64,000 nucleotides of DNA from Poa pratensis. Its lineage: Eukaryota > Streptophyta > Magnoliopsida > Poales > Poaceae. Of the stretch, positions 11,347 to 21,472 are shown piece after piece. The stretch is from contig CAMZMU010000060.1 in assembly GCA_947311845.1 (NCBI GenBank), positions 3,480,488 through 3,544,487 on the forward strand, written 5' to 3'. The notes beneath the pieces were generated by a model. That model did no database searches. It was given only the letters and a program-made list of their open reading frames with translations, and was not told the DNA's origin. Each line of letters begins with the position of its first letter. Position 1 is the stretch's first letter. Both the position numbers and the translations under genes were made by a program.

Positions 11347-12302
11347 ATACGAACATGAATCGCAGATAGTTCGAGTCAACTAAGCACGCCCAAGGGGCTA
11401 GTGTTCTGTATAAGGGTGTAAGAATCGTCGCCAAGGAATAAAAGATAAGTTTTTCAATTCCGTGAGCCTCTCTTGTTGTCGTGAAGTGTGTTATCCGTAA
11501 CAACCCCCAAGCAGGGGGCTGACATGGTGCCGGTGGCTGACAGGTCGAGCGCGAGCAGCCTATCAGTAGGCGCTGCCACCTGATCGTGCCGTACTGCCGC
11601 GGTAAGAAGTGGAACGGGCAGTGCTGTGTTTTAAAGAACCTAAACACAGAAATGCACATTCAACTTTGCTTGCGGGTTGCTCCGGATGAAACACTTTCAC
11701 GACATGTAAGGGAGGGTCCATTCTTTTCCTACTGAAAGTGTGTTGTGTGTAGCGCCTCTCCCGGGACAGGATGGATGCTGAAGAGCGGCTCAGGAGCTGG
11801 ATACCCGGGAAGGACAGAGTAGATCAAGGACACGGCAAAAACCAGCTAAGTCTTTGCATGTGCATCTGGCATTCTAGGCATAATATCTCGCTCGGAGTCA
11901 ATATACCACCAACCTGCGCATGCTTGACAGTTGATGAGAACCTTTGCGGGGGTAATGCGTCCTCCCCGGCGAACGGTCAGATTTCCCTTCTGGCCTAGTA
12001 CCCGTGGCTGTGGAGTGGACTCCCGGAAGGCATAGTGCTCTTAGGGGTGCTGCTACTGGTGCGGGCGGTCAGAGCACTTGTCACCTAAGAGATCTCCTCA
12101 GAAAACTTGACGGCGCGTTAGTGCAAAGGGAGGTTTGGGAAATGACCCCGGGAGTTGAGCCCTAGGATTGCATTCATCTGAACTTACATTCTGAGTTTAC
12201 AATTCTGGATTACATTCAGTCGAAGCTTTTCCTGGATACATATCTAGCCTATGCTACTAAGGCCAGCTCAGGGCTCCTGGCTGTGCAGCTCTGTCTTTCT
12301 GT
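11347..12302. other. 3' untranslated region of the Gypsy element
   Basis: This lies between the pol stop and the antisense genes. AATAAAAG at about 11437-11444 could serve as a poly(A) signal on the plus strand. I see no coding similarity on either strand; the minus-strand frame at 11054-11659 is largely a shadow of pol. Confidence 0.6.
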
Positions 12303-12308
12303 TTTATT
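12303..12308 (-). terminator. AATAAA polyadenylation signal of antisense gene 2
   Basis: On the minus strand a canonical AATAAA lies about 67 bases after the stop codon (12375-12377) of the two-exon antisense gene. This is a normal position for plant 3' end formation. Confidence 0.6.
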
Positions 12309-12374
12309 GCCTGCCGGGTGCACTCCGGACTCCCGGGGACGCCTGGGATGAAGGAGGGCATTCGCGCAGGATCT

Positions 12375-12855
12375 TCAGGGGTCCCATGGGCCGGGGAACT
12401 TCCGGGCAAACCCCGGCACATGCTGGCTGCAGAGGAGGTGCACATGGTCCACGAACTTATCCATGATGTCTTCCTCATCCTGTACGAAGGGAAGAAATCG
12501 AGTCAAGGCACAGGATCTTCCCAAGGGTCGTATTGCCAGAATCAAGGCGCCTTACCTTGAAGACATCGTCAAGATCGCAGAGGAGGCGGATCAATCTCTG
12601 ATTGCCTGCGGCCTCCTTCCATAGCTCCATCTTGATGGTGTCCTTCCGGATCGCCAGCGCTACCGATGCCTCCATGGCGGCAGAACCGGCGATGTTCCCC
12701 ACTGCAGGGAAAACCAAGGAGACTCGAGGGCGAGGATCAACCTCGTCCTTTCTAGTGGCTCGGGCTCCAGCTTCGCTGGGTGCCTCCGCCGCTCCTCGAA
12801 AGACGGACTCCGCCGTCGACACATCGGACAAGGCCCTCTCTGCTTCGCCGGACAT
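12375..12855 (-). CDS. Two-exon antisense gene inside the Gypsy element, function unknown
   Basis: Exon 1 is 12556-12855 (100 codons from ATG, starting MSGEAERALSDVS), the intron is 12480-12555 (76 bp) and exon 2 is 12375-12479 (34 codons plus TGA). The splice sites are strong: donor AAG|GTAAGG, acceptor TACAG|GA. The phase is 0 and both exons stay open, giving 134 residues. A TATA box lies about 90 bp upstream of the ATG (12941-12950) and AATAAA about 67 bp after the stop, so the unit looks like a complete plant gene transcribed against the retrotransposon. The product is rich in charged and alanine residues in its first half, with a probable helical region (KMELWKEAAGNQRLIRLLCD) and an acidic start of exon 2 (DEEDIMDKFVDHVHLL). 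I do not recognise the family. The longer open frame upstream of this ATG precedes the TATA box and is not proposed as coding. Confidence 0.62.
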
Positions 12856-12940
12856 TGTTCTGCGGGACGAGGGGAGGCAAAGGAAGAAGAGGAGCGGAGC
12901 AAGGCGAGAAGATGTGGCGAAGGGGTGGAGTCTGGATGGT

Positions 12941-12950
12941 CTTTTATAGG
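12941..12950 (-). promoter_or_regulatory. TATA box of antisense gene 2
   Basis: The minus strand reads CCTATAAAAG here, a near-perfect plant TATA box. It is about 86 bp upstream of the ATG at 12855, leaving a leader of about 55 bases if transcription starts about 30 bp downstream. It sits inside the retrotransposon and points opposite to gag-pol. Confidence 0.6.
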
Positions 12951-13246
12951 CCTCCCTGCTCCACCTACCCCTTGACGCTACGGCTGCTGCAGTAATGGGA
13001 GCGCGTTTTGCAAAAAACTCGTTCTCATTCACACGGACGCGACACGAAGACAAGGAGGAAAACAAGATCTTCTTCATTTACAAGGACTACAAGGGGACGA
13101 TCTTTTTTACAACAAAAAGGTTGGCTCCCGCCGAACAAGGAGCACCGCCGTACAATGGAAGACGCTACTTCCAGAAATACGACGTCAAGGCCGCCAAGGA
13201 GGAGGTCAACGAGATCTCCATGGCGCCCGTCCGAAGCTCCTCGCCT

Positions 13247-13675
13247 TCAGGAAGACGAGCTCCCCTCGACCTTGATGTCAGATGAGTTTTCCTCATCTTC
13301 ATCCTCGTCGTAGGAGCTCGAGCTGCCGCTGCTGCTCTCCATGCAGCACTCCACGCGTCCGCCATCGACACCGAAGATCTTCACGGAGAGCGTAGCATCT
13401 CCGTCGTACCGGAACACCAAGCACTGCCCCCTGGACAGGCGGCGGGCACGGGAGAACGACTTCCACCCCGGACCCAGAAGCAGGGCGCCTTCAGTGGTGC
13501 GCTCCGCCATGGCCCAGGAGGGGCCATTGGGGCAGCCTTCCACCTGCAGCCAGAAGCCGGAGGGTCCGATGTCCTCCGTCGCCATCGCGAAGGAATCCGG
13601 CAGGAGAAGCCGGCTGCGAGGCCTGCGGTTCAGATCCACGGCGAACTCGAACGGCGCGAAGCTGGTATGAACCAT
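13247..13675 (-). CDS. B3-domain protein encoded antisense in the Gypsy element
   Basis: From the ATG at 13675 to the TGA at 13247 the frame gives 142 residues. It holds a B3-type DNA-binding fold of the REM kind: first strand RLLLPDSFA, middle GFWLQVEGCPNGPSWAMAE, then GWKSFSRARRLSRGQCLVFR and YDGDATLSVKIFG. The spacing and the GW-F-x6-L-x2-G-x2-LVF signature fit B3 well. The C-terminus is serine-rich and acidic (YDEDEDEENSSD). The frame stays open upstream to 13810 and encodes an RGG-like stretch (RGRGIRGRGGRGGRG). An ATG at 13832, in good position after a TATA box at 13911-13918, lies one frame off, so a 1-base indel may have cut off the original N-terminus. B3 proteins are plant transcription factors; its role in the element is unknown. 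Confidence 0.72.
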   Translation of the reverse strand: MVHTSFAPFEFAVDLNRRPRSRLLLPDSFAMATEDIGPSGFWLQVEGCPNGPSWAMAERTTEGALLLGPGWKSFSRARRLSRGQCLVFRYDGDATLSVKIFGVDGGRVECCMESSSGSSSSYDEDEDEENSSDIKVEGSSSS

Positions 13676-13910
13676 GCTCCTAGGAAGAGGGGCAGCGGTG
13701 CCGCGGCCTCCACGGCCGCCGCGACCGCGAATCCCACGACCTCGCGGAACAGCTCGACCACGAGTGGAGGGGCCACTCTCCGCAAGCTGAAGAAGTACGA
13801 GGGCGCCCAACTCCTCTCTTCGCTCTCGCCATTGGCGCTGGCAGCTTGTGGGGAGGCCTGGAGTTGGACCAAGGAAGAAGATGACCGAAAAGGCCAGGGG
13901 TGCGCCTCGC

Positions 13911-13918
13911 TTTTATAG
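13911..13918 (-). promoter_or_regulatory. TATA box of the antisense B3 gene
   Basis: CTATAAAA on the minus strand lies about 80 bp before the ATG at 13832. This is the same spacing as in the second antisense gene. The parallel arrangement supports both as real promoters. Confidence 0.55.
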
Positions 13919-14126
13919 CCGCGGCAGTGCCTCTGCCAAGCGTCTCCTCGGTTCTTCCGTTAGTGGGAATCGAGGGGGCCCTCGCAGTTATTCCCCCGAG
14001 CGGAGTAACTCCAAGACCTTCAAGCCATCAGTGAAGCGAAGCTGAGAAGACCAGGTACCCGGGACCCACTTTGACCTATCTTTAGGCCATGGCCCCGGCA
14101 GCTGGAGCAAGAGCCACCGGGACCAT

Positions 14127-14139
14127 GCCCGGGGGCTAC
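14127..14139 (+). other. Polypurine tract of the Gypsy element
   Basis: The G-rich CCCGGGGGCTAC directly abuts the 3' LTR, where the plus-strand primer for reverse transcription is expected. It is short and not purely purine. Confidence 0.55.
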
Positions 14140-15074
14140 TGTCGCAACAGTGGAACATGGGGTTCCCCTAGTACTGCCAAAGTGGGTCCACCCCATGTGG
14201 GCCCAAGATGAAGATGGACAAGACCAAGACTCAAGTCAAGCTGGCGGGTTCACCGTCAAGACGCACATGGCCTACGACGACTAAGGGCTCCGGTCCTGGG
14301 GACCTTCCGGGTCCCCGAATCAAGCAAGAAGGCCAGGAAGGACCCGAGAGCCCGAGTTCCCGGCAGGAGGCCAGGCTCCCTCCGGGTACTTCCTACGTTC
14401 CTGTGGATAAGCACTCCACCTCACCACGGAAGACTTGGGAAGCAAGGCGAAGGCAGCGCGGGCGGGAAGCACGTCCCGTGGTGGTGTCAGCTCCTGTCCA
14501 CCCCAAGGCGGACGCTCCCACCTAACCCAGAGGAGACGCTAGGCTGAGGAGAGGCCACGTCTCCCCCTAAACTAGATGAGGAGGGTCCTTCACCCCGAAG
14601 GTCCCTCATCCCCTCACGTGACCCTGTGGCAACCCCTTAGCCTATAAAAGGAGGACCAAGGCACGGAGGGGAGGGGAAGAGAGAACAAGCAAGATAGAGC
14701 AAGACAAGCTAGAACCAGAGCAAGACTAGACTAGGGCTGCGAGGTAGAGAGGAAGGTGATCTCCTCCGGGTCAGGATCTGTCCTTCTTCTACCTCGGGCC
14801 AAAACCCTTCCGGGTACCCTGCCGGGAGGTTCCATTGTAAGCCACACTATGAAGAACTCATCAATCCAGACATGCAGGAGTAGGGCTTTTAGCCTCCGGG
14901 CGGCCTGAACCTGGGTAGCTCCTTGTGTCCCTTTGGTTGCATGCTTTGATCGTGGAGAGGAGAGCTTGATCTAGACTCCGCCCAAGAAGACGATTCTCAG
15001 CCTCCTTCGCGCCCCGTGCCGAACCTAAAAGGGGGTATCCTATACTCCTGGTGTCCGTGCAACGAGACAGGACA
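14140..15074 (+). repeat. 3' LTR of the Gypsy element (935 bp)
   Basis: It starts TGTCGCAACAGTGGAACATG and ends GAGACAGGACA. Compared with the 5' LTR it shows a handful of substitutions, for example TTCTCC versus TTCCCC near the start and CACTATC versus CACCGTC about 110 bp in. It also shows several 1-4 base indels, many of them in short G or C runs. Confidence 0.95.
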
Positions 15075-15159
15075 TCACCTGTGGTAGCAGTCAAGGTCAG
15101 GTCACATGCGGGCCGCGCGACACCTACCAGCCACCAAATCAAAGCTCCCTGGGGGCATG

Positions 15160-17453
15160 TGAAAGGACAAGAATGTCGCCTAGAGGGGGGGTGAATAGGC
15201 GATTAAAACTTTTCTGTTTTAGGCTTGATAAATGCGGAATAAAACTACGTGTTTTAATTTAACAAGCACACAACCTAAATAAACTAGGCTCACCTATGTG
15301 CACCAACAACTTATGCTAAGCAAGACAAGTAACAAGGTGATAGCAAGATAAAAGACTTCAAGCACGAAGGCTATCACAATGTAAAATGCATAAGTAAAGA
15401 GCTCGGGTATAGAAATAACTGAGCCACGCGGAGACGATGATGTATTCCCGAGTTACTCCTTTTTAGGGGAGTACGTATCATTGGAGGGGTGTGAGTTTCA
15501 AACTCAAACGCCACAAATGGTCTCACCCTATTCTCCGATGAACCTTGCCCAAAAGCTCGGTTCACCTTCCACTATTGATTTCCTTTTGGGCGGAAATCGA
15601 GCCCCTTACAACAATCTTGAGGCACAACCCACAATAGGATTGGGAGCTCCCAAGTGACCACAAAAGGTTCCAACTAGCCACAAAAGGCCTTGACCACAAA
15701 AGGTCACACGAACACCGTAGGGTCCAACGACCCAAGAGTAACAAGCTCACGAACTTTCACTTCCACGAATCCTCGTGGAGAGAGCAAACCCGATGCACAA
15801 AATGCAATGGCAAGAACACAAGAAATGCTCAAGTCCTTCACTCTCAAATTCCAACAAAGCAACAAATGCTTATGGGAGAATAAGAGAGGAAGAACAATGG
15901 AGGAGAAACACCAAGAACTCCAAGATCAAGATCTACTAGGTTCCCCTTACTTAGAGGAGAGATGGATTGGTGGAAATGTAGATCTAGACCTCCTCTCTCT
16001 TTTCCCTCAAAGATATGCAAGAATCATGGGAGGAATTGAGAGAGAGGCAAGCTTTTCAAGGTCAACAATGGTGGGAGAGAGAGAGAAAAACGTGCTACAG
16101 AAAAGCTTGGTCTATTTGGGGAAGAAGGGGCTTTTATAGGTCTCCCAAAAATAGAGTTGTTGCAAACAACTAACCCTGGAGACTCTGGCCTGGGCGGAGA
16201 CACCGGCCTACACTGAGGGCGGAGACTCCGGGGAACCTCCGGGGTACTTCCGGACCCCCCCCATCAGAGAGTGTCATCCTGTGGACCTTTGCGCACCAAA
16301 AATCGAAGACCGGAGACTCTGGTTTGCCCTAAGTCCGGAGACTCCGGCCCTGGCACGCCGGAGACTCTGACCAAGAAATCCTGCAACCACTCAACAAAAC
16401 TGCAAACCCCATAACTAATTCATTCGAACTCCAAATCAGGTGAAACCAATTTTTGTGGAAAGATAGCAACAAGAGCCACACATGGGAAGGTGTGGAACTT
16501 TCCTCAAGGATAAACCGATAATATTTCCAACCCGAAAACGCAACAAGTTTTCCATACGAAATCCATTTTTGGAGAACTTGGGCTTGTCATGAAGATCACA
16601 ACAAGCACCAAAACCCAACAAGGAGAAAAGCCAAGTAAGAACCACGAAAGATGATATGCCAAGTATGCAAAGGTTTGAGCTCTCCACAAAGATGCGAACA
16701 AGTTACTCACTTGAGAGCCCCTCTTGATAGTACGGTGTCTATCCTATAACCCGGTCTCTTACTACATCATGAGACCGGTAAAATAGAAACCCTATCAAGA
16801 TCATACCTTTGCCTTCCACATTCCACTTGAGCTAGACGATGATGATTTTGATCTCTTCAAGTGGACCACCTTTCTTGATTGCGCTTTGCTTGGATTGCCT
16901 CTCTTAGGCACATCTTCACTTGACCATTATCCTCAAATGGGTTGCAAGCTTCAAGCATATGATATCTTCTTGATGCCCATCTTGAACTTGCACCACTCAA
17001 CCTTGATGGCGATCACCACTTGACGTCATCCTCCATGAGCTATAAGAAATCTTTCTTTTGATGCAAGCCCGTGGAGAGATACCTAACCCAACAAAGGAAT
17101 GCCACACACACACACACACAATGGGTTAGTTCACAAAGCTATATGGACAATTTCTTACCATACCTTTGGATCACATGATCCCACATGGTACATCATTTAG
17201 CTTTGTGTGTTGATTAACTTGAATCCACTCTTTGCACTTAGTCTTGATCAACCTTATATCTTTTCTTCTACTTGATCATATAAAATATGTCCATTATAAT
17301 CAATGATCTTGATGGCATACAACCTTGAATCCAACACATGGAGTTCAAGCGTTGCCTATGGACAAACGTATAAAGATGACTCAATACAAACATTAGTCCA
17401 TAAGGATTGTCATTAATTACCAAAACCATACATGGGGGCACCATGCACTTTCA
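15160..17453. mobile_element. Solo LTR (about 2.3 kb) inserted beside the Gypsy element
   Basis: The block begins TGAAAGGACA and ends GCACTTTCA, i.e. TG...CA with TGAAAG/CTTTCA inverted ends. It is flanked by GCATG (15155-15159) and GCGTG (17454-17458), a 5-bp duplication with one mismatch. The start resembles a grass repeat family with AATGTCGCCTAGAGGGGGGG. The interior carries imperfect copies of GGAGACTCCGG at about 16185-16375 and a CA microsatellite. There is no gag or pol, so it is best read as a solo LTR left by recombination. Open frames inside it (for example 15690-16139) have no recognisable product. Confidence 0.68.
17103..17120. repeat. (CA)9 microsatellite
   Basis: Nine uninterrupted CA units lie within the solo LTR. 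Confidence 0.95.
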
Positions 17454-18029
17454 GCGTGGACTCGCATACGACCAGCAGAGGGCGGCGGCAGGCCCGAGTT
17501 GGCCGGAATCTGCTTGGTGAGGGCGAAGATTCACGGCGACGGTCGGCCATCCCAAGCTACCGTAGGAGGCGGGCGAGGCGCGACGGTGATGGAGGGCGAT
17601 CATGGATTGATGACGGAGCAATTCAGCTCGATTTGGCCAGGATTTTGCCGCCGACGGTGGAAGGTGGTGGCGAGCGAGGCGGGGCTGAAAGCTGAAGCAG
17701 GCGGTTGGACTAGGCGTGTTATGCAAAATGTTTATGGGCATGGGTTCGGTGATGCATATTTGCAGCACGGGAAACAAATAATTGCATCACCATATAGGAT
17801 ATGCAATAGGTTGGAGCTGGTATTTTAGTCTTTCATGAGTAAAAGTTAGTTAAATTTGTCTTGCATAATCCGTTGGAGATGCTCTCACTCCTCCCCAATA
17901 TTTGGTCCCTCTCTAACGGAGTCACCGACAACGTCTCTTCAGCATCGACGCAGCCCACTAGAACTCGTCTCCGCCATAAGGATTGTAACTCACAATCCTA
18001 CCACTTGAGCAGTTAAGCAAGATGCTAGT

Positions 18030-18192
18030 CAGGGCGGAGCTCAAAAAATGAGTCGCCGAAGTCAATTACTATGGTTGCTTGAGTATACCAGGCCGATGGT
18101 GTCACTAGCTTAGTACAAGCACTATTTCTTTAAATATTTTGGGAAGTCACCGGTGTCGATTGACACCAGTCTTGAAGATAGCTCCGCCCCTT
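18030..18192. mobile_element. hAT-type MITE, 163 bp
   Basis: The ends are CAGGGCGGAGCTC on the left and AGCTCCGCCCCTT on the right, matching the CAGGGGCGGAGC terminus common in plant hAT elements. The flanks ATGCTAGT (18022-18029) and ATGCTGGT (18193-18200) agree at 7 of 8 bases, fitting an 8-bp hAT target duplication. It has no coding capacity. Confidence 0.72.
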
Positions 18193-18250
18193 ATGCTGGT
18201 GGCGGCAGTGCAGCCCCCCCAGTGCTGCCTTTAACTCCGCCGAAGAATAG

Positions 18251-19429
18251 GCGAAATTTTATATATCGCCCATTGGGGGCGCTTCGCACTAGCGCCGCCT
18301 AAAAGACGCCCGATATTAGGCTGGCCCATTCGGTGACTCTTCCATTTCCCTTATTCATTTAGTTTTCTCATTAGTTATTTTTTGCTTGGTTTTTTCTTGT
18401 TCATTTATTTTCTGTTTTCCTTTTTTTCACTTTTTAGGATCCTCAAAATTGTTCAGTTTTGAAAAATGTTCAAATTTTAAAAAAGAATCAGAATGAGAAA
18501 TATTCAAATTTGAAAAATGTCCAGATTTTTTTAAGTATTTAGACTTGTGAAAAAATATAATTAAAAATTCAGTTCTTAAAATCTGAAGTTTTTAAAATTT
18601 GGAGTTTGTAAGTTGATTTTTTAAAATTCGAACATTATTAAGCAGGATATTTTTTAATCTGATTTTTTTTCGAAATATGAACGTTTTTCACTTTTGAAGA
18701 ATTTTCAATTTTTTTTAAAATCAAACAAAATTGACAAAAAATAATAACAGATTAGACCATTTTTTAATTCCGTGAACGTATATATTTAAGACAATGAACA
18801 ATTTCTTTAAACCTTGTTAACATTTTTTTTGAATCACGGACTTTTATTGGAGTCCATGAACATTTTTTATTCTGTGAACTTATATCTTTTAACCAATGAA
18901 TAATTCTGCAACCTCGTGAAAAAATTTCAATCTAAAAAAATAAAAATAAAAGAAATATTTTTTGAATCTAGGAACAAATATTTTTAAACGCATGACAAGT
19001 TTTGGAATCTGGTAACATTTTATTATAGTTCATGAATATTTTTTTAACTACGTGCACGGTTTTTAAATACGAATGAATATTTTTTCAAATTCGTGAACAT
19101 TTTGTTGAAATCACAAACGTATTTTGAAAACTCATGAACCTTCATTTAAACCTCATGAATATTTTTTGAAATGCTTGAACAATTTTTAATATGATACAAA
19201 TATAAATGAAATAGAAAAGAAAACTGGAAAAACGTGAAGGAAAAAACCAACAGAAGGCTGGAGTACAAAAAACCGGTCGAAATAGCACGCTAGAAATCGA
19301 ACGCTAGGAATCGTGCGTCGAAGGAGTAGAGGAAATGAGCGTCTCGCGAATTAAATGGGCCCGGCCAGCAAAGAGCTGCTTCAGGCGGGCGCGGCGTTTC
19401 GCGTCGCAAGCGGGCGGGATATAGTATTT
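18251..19429. mobile_element. Non-autonomous MULE-like element with AT-rich core, 1.2 kb
   Basis: It is flanked by a 12-bp direct repeat GCCGAAGAATAG (18239-18250 and 19430-19441). The usual Mutator duplication is 9-11 bp, so a few bases may match by chance. The termini are imperfect inverted repeats (AAATTTTATATATCGCCC against AAATACTATATCCCGCCC). They are followed on both sides by GC-rich subterminal sequence and inside by an AT-rich core full of variants of GTGAACATTTTTTGAAAT. No transposase is present. The superfamily is inferred from duplication length and terminus style. Confidence 0.65.
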
Positions 19430-20132
19430 GCCGAAGAATAGTCCAACCAATCTCTGAATTTTAAAAAAGGCTGAAGCAGCCTAAACGGACCAAAATAGAC
19501 ACGCGGGGTTTTCGGTTGGCGGGCCAGGCACGAAAACAAACCCGTCCGGGCTTTTTTTTCACAACGTGCCAGGCCGGCACGGCACGAAAGGTTGTCGGGC
19601 CGTGCCGGACTGGCCGATGGCCACCATTATTGACAGCCATTTCTCAGTTCTTCCCCGTACTTCTCCGAGAAAAATCCTATGAGACCAGGTCTTTCTGCCC
19701 CTGAAAATAGACCCTCTCTGCGACACGTGGCAGCACACATCTCAAAGCCGCTATCTCTTCTTCTCCCCCGATCCGATCCAATTTCTTACCCAACTCTCGT
19801 ATTGTCTAAACATACCACAACCGCGAGACACTCGTCCCCATCATCTCGACGGAAATTGGAACCTTGTGTTGCAGATTATGAAGAGATCAAAAAGAAAACT
19901 AGTGCGTTATGCTAATGGTGGCATGAGCATATGCATTTCCATCGTCTCTGGACTATCGATCCAAACGTGGAGGCCGCAGATCCAGGCATGCCAAACTCTT
20001 TTCCGATCCCTAGGTGCATGCGCACAGGTTGGAGAGCAAGCGATACAATCCTGGCGAATTTGCGCAAGTTCACTGCCTGTGTGGATTCGACATTGCAGCT
20101 GCCTTGAGTTGTACTCCCTCCGTTCGAATTTA

Positions 20133-21364
20133 GGGTGTGTTTGGGACAGCTCCACTTCACTCCACTCCACTCCAGATCTAAACTCCACTCCACCAACAAG
20201 CTCAAGCAAAATAGTGTTTGGCACATCAGGTAGCTCCAGATTCGGATTAGAGAGAGATTATTATGAAATGTCTAGATTATCCTCTTATTATATCTTCTTT
20301 TTTATTTATTTACCTACCGACCTGGTGCTATAAGATTGCGCATTTTGCATTGGAACGTGCTATGCTTCTTGCACGTGAGATTCATACACTTGATGATACA
20401 ACTGATTGATGATAGCTATGTCTGACATAATCCATAATCATCTCATTAGCTTCAGATGTTGTCCCATCGGATCAGCTGCTACCGCGTGTACCACTGAGAT
20501 AGATCAAGTTCTGCTAATCATCCACCACGTTCCAGTGTCATCTACTACAGTACTACTCAACATGATGCGGCTAGAAACATCAGAAAAGGTAAACATGAAA
20601 TAATATATGCGGAAGGAACAGAAAAGCATATGGGAGATATCCACCAGCGACCTCCTCGTGGGCAACAAATCTAGATGGCAGCGACCTCCTCGCGGTGACT
20701 TGCATCGGCGCTGGCCCTCCATGGTGCAGGGCGGCAGGCGGACGTAGATGGGTTGTGTCCCTGCTGCAAACAAGAGGACGGCCGGGCGTCGGGTCGCTTG
20801 GGTCGGGGATGGCATGTCCCTGCTTGGGCGGGTCGCGGCGGCGACTGCGTGTCCCTGCTAAACGCTGGCAGGAGAAGACGACGAGACCCTGCTTCCGTAC
20901 TCCAGTAGTGCAACGGCGGTGGCTGTTTTCCCCGGCGGCGGCTCGAACTTAAGATGTGAAAATTGGGGGCGGACTGTTAAGGGGACGGATGGAGGAGATA
21001 ATTGCGGACCGTGAGGAAGCCTCGGTAGTCGCTGGAGAGACTCTAGAGAGGAGGGATCTCGCCGGAGAGGGTGGTTCCGGCGTGCCGTACTTGGCTGCTA
21101 ATGGGGAAGGGAAAGAATCGTGGGATGTGGAAGAAAATGGAGAAAAACGCTTCGGCTGGGTATGACTAATCGGTGGCATTGGTGGGTAAATTTCACCTAA
21201 AAACGATGAAGTGGAGCAGGTGAAGCACCTCTTACCTCGCTCCAGTAAATTGCACTGCGCGCATGTCTGCTCCACTCCGCCCGTTAGTTGGAGTTAGTCC
21301 GTTTGTGACAGCTTCGCCTGCTCCAGCAACGATTTGGTGGAGTGGAGCTGTCCCAAACACACCC
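20133..21364. mobile_element. PIF/Harbinger (Tourist-like) element, 1.23 kb
   Basis: A perfect 23-bp inverted terminus (beginning GGGTGTGTTTGGGACAGCTC) occurs at 20133-20155 and, mirrored, at 21342-21364. The flanks are TTA on both sides (20130-20132 and 21365-21367), the classical PIF/Harbinger duplication. No transposase is present. It landed just inside what looks like a Stowaway terminus (CTCCCTCCGTTCGAATTTA from 20114). Confidence 0.9.
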
Positions 21365-21472
21365 TTAGTCTACATTCTAGCTCCAAAATTTATTTAGAAT
21401 TAGTCTACATCTTGAGTGGGTCCCACCTCGGTTTGGTTTTCCCATGCGGTGATTGCATTAATTACACTCATT

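Larger units (their letters stand above)
4180..15074 (+). mobile_element. Gypsy LTR retrotransposon, Tat/RIRE2-like lineage, 10.9 kb
   Basis: Two near-identical LTRs (4180-5117 and 14140-15074) bracket a primer binding site, gag, protease, reverse transcriptase, archaeal-type RNase H, integrase, a 2.8 kb 3' region with two antisense genes, and a purine-rich tract. RT-RNH-INT order defines Gypsy. The second RNase H-like domain (DGSYTKGKGGAGV, NNTAEYEGLLAGL) and the long 3' region with extra ORFs point to the Tat clade. LTR ends are TGTCG...CGACA in the left copy. The flanking 5-mers GCACC (4175-4179) and TCACC (15075-15079) match at 4 of 5. By eye the LTRs differ by roughly 7-8 substitutions plus several short indels, so the insertion is recent. 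The coding region carries at least six frameshifts and one stop, so this copy could move only with help in trans. Confidence 0.95.
3842..17884. mobile_element. Harbinger-like non-autonomous element, split by two LTR insertions
   Basis: The left end GAGCATCTCCAAC is exactly mirrored by GTTGGAGATGCTC at 17872-17884. The flanking triplets are TTA (3839-3841) and TCA (17885-17887), compatible with a mutated 3-bp TWA-type duplication of PIF/Harbinger elements. Removing the Gypsy element (4180-15074) and the solo LTR (15160-17453) leaves about 0.85 kb of original element: 3842-4179, 15080-15159 and 17459-17884. No transposase is readable in these pieces. The original element would have been an ordinary short non-autonomous transposon; its present 14 kb span comes entirely from later insertions. 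The superfamily call is inferred from the triplet and terminus; the inverted termini are seen directly. Confidence 0.6.

Noticed and set aside
11054..11659. 201-codon minus-strand frame over the end of pol
   Set aside because: Half lies opposite the integrase C-terminus, and it has no promoter-like sequence and no recognisable domain.
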